Shown: one piece after another, positions 5,148 through 7,096 of the stretch
Layout: each line of letters begins with the position of its first letter
Position numbering within the stretch: the stretch's first letter is position 1
Source of the DNA: Conexibacter sp.
Lineage (GTDB): Bacteria; Actinomycetota; Thermoleophilia; Solirubrobacterales; Solirubrobacteraceae
NCBI GenBank assembly: GCA_025964295.1
Contig: JAOPZD010000026.1
Location: forward strand, 1-7,096
Direction: 5' to 3'
Length of the DNA: 7,096 nt
Position numbers and translations under genes: made by a program
Notes under the pieces: model-generated
Seen by the model: the letters and a program-made list of their open reading frames with translations, nothing else
Database searches by the model: none
What the model was told of the DNA's origin: nothing

Positions 5148-5433
5148 GTGCTGATCCTGCGCCTCGTGTTCAACGCCCTCGCCCGCGCGAAGCTCGCGGC
5201 CCGCGGGATCACGACGCGCGAGGTCGAGGAGGTCGTCGCAAGCGGACCGCCGCGTGCGTGGCAACCCCAATGCACGCGTGCCCGGCTCGATCTACGTGAT
5301 CGGTCCGACGAGCGCGGCGCGATTCCTGACGGTCGTGCTCCAACCTGACGAAGCAGACCCCACGCGCTGGCACGTGATGACCGGATGGGACTCCGACGCT
5401 CGCCAGATCTCCGACTATGAATCCAAGCGCTGA
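5148..5433 (+). pseudogene. Small toxin-like gene broken by a one-base frameshift
   Basis: Two reading frames join into one plausible 94-residue protein if one base is removed near 5250-5262. The first part, from GTG 5148, reads VLILRLVFNALARAKLAARG then ITTREVEEVVASGPP. In the next frame it continues as RGNPNARVPGSIYVIGPTSA and then RFLTVVLQP...TRWHVMTGWDSDARQISDYE to TGA at 5431. The pattern of an N-terminal helix pair with 'EVEEVV', then IYVIGPT, then LTVVL, then WHVMTGWD resembles small RelE/BrnT/DUF4258-like toxins, which are ribonucleases. I infer this from the fold pattern; no catalytic residue set is certain. The partner antitoxin follows nine bases later, toxin first as in BrnTA. There is no homopolymer or slippery heptamer at the junction, so a disabling mutation or sequencing error is more likely than programmed frameshifting. 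A downstream GTG (about 5252) could only make the C-terminal part. Confidence 0.55.
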
Positions 5434-5442
5434 GCCTTCATC

Positions 5443-5670
5443 ATGATGAGAGAACCGATGCACGACGATCCGACCAGCGACGATCTCAACCGCCTCATCG
5501 AGGAAGACCCCGACGGCGGCCGGTGGCTCGCGCCACGCGACGACATCGAGACGATCCTCGAGGTCTCCGTCGACCCCGCCACGCTGTCGAACCTGAGCGA
5601 CCGCGCGACGCGTGAAGGGCGCGACATCGGCGAGGTCGTCGCCGACGTTCTCCGTCAGGCTGCGGCGTAG
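5443..5670 (+). CDS. Ribbon-helix-helix antitoxin-like protein
   Basis: A 75-residue acidic protein. The N-terminal 35 residues are Asp/Glu-rich (DDPTSDDLNRLIEEDPDGG), as expected of a flexible toxin-binding region. Residues 38-73 look like a ribbon-helix-helix DNA-binding unit: strand ILEVSVD, helix PATLSNLSDRATREG, then helix DIGEVVADVLRQA. RHH antitoxins dimerise, bind the operon promoter and neutralise the partner toxin. It lies nine bases after the stop of the frameshifted toxin-like gene, on the same strand, and is itself intact. Start codons at 5443, 5446 and 5458 are all possible; GAGAG before 5458 makes that a credible start and would give 70 residues. The family placement is by pattern, so the exact antitoxin class (BrnA, RelB or other) is open. 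Confidence 0.65.
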   Translation: MMREPMHDDPTSDDLNRLIEEDPDGGRWLAPRDDIETILEVSVDPATLSNLSDRATREGRDIGEVVADVLRQAAA

Positions 5671-5813
5671 CGGGTAGTCCAGCCCCCTAGCCGTCGACGG
5701 CCAAACGCCTTAGGCGGCGTGACCGCAGCGACCGCACGGGCATCGATCGTGCGACGTAGGCAGCGGTCGGTCATCGACGTGCGTGAGTGGCACGTGAAGA
5801 GCGGGCCAGGTTC

Positions 5814-5865
5814 TGGGCCAGGATCGAACTGGCATCCCAGCGCTCGACAACGTGAGACTTACCAC
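5814..5865 (-). other. tRNA-like remnant, T arm preserved
   Basis: On the minus strand GCCAG-TTCGATC-CTGGC (5833-5817) is a perfect T stem with a canonical TTCRANY loop, followed at once by CCA. Upstream at normal distance is a loop-like TTGTCGA, but its flanks (TCACG, GCGCT) do not pair, and no matching acceptor or D stem is found. It does not match the three intact tRNAs here. It may be the 3' fragment of a tRNA left by an integration event, or chance. Confidence 0.35.
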
Positions 5866-6069
5866 CGACGTCTGGAATAACCCGACGTAGCCACACCGTC
5901 CTCACCTAGAGCTAGCCGAGACTCACCGCCGTCGCCCTCGTGTCACGCGTCTTCGACACTCGTGGGCGCGGGAACAACCGGAGGGGCGCCGACGGAGGGA
6001 CGGGCCCAGGGCGACGTCGGCCGCCGCGGGTCCGCGTACTGCTACAGCCGCTCGACTCGCGGACTTGAC

Positions 6070-6088
6070 GGCTGCCGGCCAGGCAGCC
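6070..6088. other. Small hairpin beyond the membrane-protein gene
   Basis: GGCTGCC (6070-6076) and GGCAGCC (6082-6088) form a perfect 7-bp stem with a five-base loop. It lies 44 bases beyond the minus-strand stop at 6132. There is no T-tract on either strand, so a terminator role is weak. Confidence 0.35.
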
Positions 6089-6131
6089 CAGCCTTGGCCG
6101 CCTCCGTCACCACGCCGCTGAATACGACGCG

Positions 6132-7088
6132 CTACGGTCCCGCCGGCGCCGGCTGCGGCTCGGCCGCGTCGTTCCTGCGACGCCTGGCCCACAGGCGGTC
6201 GCCCGCCGCCCAGGCCGCGAAGGACAGACCGCCGACGAGCCCCGTTGCCGTCGCCAACACGCCAGCGGCCGCCGCCGCCGCGACCCCGCCGCTCCCCAGG
6301 ATGAGCACCGTCGCCCCCGCCCCAACGCTGGGCCCGACCGGCAGCTGGCCGATCGCGACCATGGCGATGAGGACGGCGATCGAGTCGAAGATGGAGGCGT
6401 CGACGCCGACGGCGTGGAGCAGGAGCCAGTTGCGGGCGATCTGGGCGAAGACGGCGATCAAGACCAACAGGAAGAGGCGGCGGCCGTCGCGGAGGCGGTG
6501 GAGGATCGTCAGGCCCTGCCACAGCGGGCGCGCCGCCCGGACGGACAACCGGCGCAGCGCGAAGGTGATCGCGCCGATCACGGCCACGAAGATGATGGGG
6601 CACCACCACGGGAGGCCGAGGGGGCCGATCAGCGTGACGGAGGTCAGGGCGGCGAGGCCCGCTTCGATCGCGAGGATCGGAAGCTCGGCGGCGAGCAGGG
6701 TCGCGACGCCCGGTGCGTTGGCGGGGCTGCTGCGGCGGAGGGCGGCGATCCGGGCGACGGTGCCGAGCTGGGCGTTGAGCAGGCTGCCGACGTAGCCCAT
6801 GCTCGACGCGCGGTAGAGCGGGCGGCGGGCGACGGTGCCGCCGGCGGCTTCGATCGTGCGGTGCCAGGCCTCGGTGCGGGCGAGCAGCGCGACGACCTGG
6901 AGGGCGGCCGCGAGGATCAGCACGCCGATGGAGGCGCGCGACAGGGCGGTGGCGAAGTCGTGGCGGTGGCCGGCGAGGATGGCGCCGAGGATCGCGGCGG
7001 CCAGCAGCGAGCCGACGACGGCGACGACGCGGCGGTGGCGCTCGAGGAAGCGCCGGGCGGCGGCCAAGGCGCCGAGCGCACGGCGCAC
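6132..7088 (-). CDS. Flippase-like integral membrane protein (LPG synthase TM / YbhN family)
   Basis: A 318-residue polytopic inner-membrane protein. Hydrophobic segments lie at about 21-40, 52-71, 127-155, 158-178, 203-226, 233-254 and a long Gly/Ala-rich stretch 257-295 that probably spans twice, flanked by basic ends (RRFLERHRR at the N-terminus, ARRRR near the C-terminus). The pattern LYRASSMGYVGSLLNAQLGT (91-110) followed by a basic ARIAALRR, and QLPVGPSVGAGATVLI late in the protein, match the two half-conserved signatures of the lysylphosphatidylglycerol-synthase transmembrane/YbhN domain. The catalytic aminoacyltransferase domain of MprF is absent. Stand-alone members are thought to move or modify lipids or lipid-linked sugars; substrate unknown. 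The start shown is GTG at 7088, eight bases from the window edge, and the frame is open beyond it, so a few residues could be missing. Confidence 0.8.
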   Translation of the reverse strand: MRRALGALAAARRFLERHRRVVAVVGSLLAAAILGAILAGHRHDFATALSRASIGVLILAAALQVVALLARTEAWHRTIEAAGGTVARRPLYRASSMGYVGSLLNAQLGTVARIAALRRSSPANAPGVATLLAAELPILAIEAGLAALTSVTLIGPLGLPWWCPIIFVAVIGAITFALRRLSVRAARPLWQGLTILHRLRDGRRLFLLVLIAVFAQIARNWLLLHAVGVDASIFDSIAVLIAMVAIGQLPVGPSVGAGATVLILGSGGVAAAAAAGVLATATGLVGGLSFAAWAAGDRLWARRRRNDAAEPQPAPAGP

Positions 7089-7096
7089 CGGCGCGG

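Larger units (their letters stand above)
5671..6131. other. 461-base region without a recognisable gene
   Basis: No reading frame here on either strand looks protein-coding; the long minus-strand frame that enters from 6609 is a shadow of the membrane-protein gene. Base composition is lower in GC and mixed. It contains a tRNA T-arm-like remnant (5814-5865), two copies of GGGCCAGG with a 12-bp period (5803-5810, 5815-5822) and a 7-bp hairpin (6070-6088). It is probably decayed mobile or intergenic DNA. Confidence 0.5.

Noticed and set aside
4959..5348. Plus-strand frame starting inside tRNA-Gly
   Set aside because: The N-terminal part is tRNA and hairpin sequence; only codons from 5148 to about 5255 are believed, as the first half of the frameshifted toxin-like gene.
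5923..6609. Minus-strand open frame overlapping the flippase-like gene in another phase
   Set aside because: Arg/Gly/Pro-rich shadow of the membrane protein; no family signature.
1..7096. CRISPR array, insertion sequence or integrase gene
   Set aside because: No array of regularly spaced repeats, no transposase or integrase motif, and no terminal inverted repeats flanking a coding unit were found.

Overview
The window is GC-rich bacterial chromosome with strong GC bias at third codon positions, most likely from an actinomycete. The secreted protein at 3197-4879, with its CxxxC-containing C-terminal module, and the lipid-type membrane protein at the right end suggest a Thermoleophilia/Solirubrobacterales-like lineage. 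That placement is an inference from style, not a proven assignment. No encoded tRNA carries CCA.

The layout alternates core genes with two small accessory islets. From the left: the 3' end of an unrecognised gene (1-330, +) and an FMN nitroreductase (453-1169, +) whose last residues have been replaced by an unrelated tail. Islet 1 (about 915-1950) holds a PIN-domain (VapC-type) toxin (1198-1623, -) preceded by an antitoxin that keeps only its C-terminal part (1616-1795), an inverted repeat, and a 13-bp-period tandem repeat. Next come tRNA-Val(GAC) on the minus strand with a strong terminator, a single-domain cupin (2076-2540, -), tRNA-Cys(GCA) (+), a four-helix membrane protein with an acidic tail (2730-3164, +), and a secreted beta-propeller-like protein (3197-4879, +).

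tRNA-Gly(GCC) (4922-4995, +) with a terminator-like hairpin opens islet 2 (about 5030-5900). It holds another 13-bp-period tandem repeat, a toxin-like gene broken by a single-base frameshift (5148-5433), a ribbon-helix-helix antitoxin (5443-5670, +), and a tRNA T-arm-like remnant (about 5814-5865, -). The right end is a YbhN/LPG-synthase-type flippase-like membrane protein (6132-7088, -).

The most interesting pattern is that both islets lie directly 3' of a tRNA gene. In each, the order is tRNA, hairpin, a pair of about 11-bp direct repeats with a 13-bp period, then a toxin-antitoxin locus in which one gene is damaged (the antitoxin in islet 1, the toxin in islet 2). This is what decayed tRNA-targeted integrative elements would leave behind. 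No integrase gene is visible, so the origin is inferred. I see no convincing new multi-gene system.
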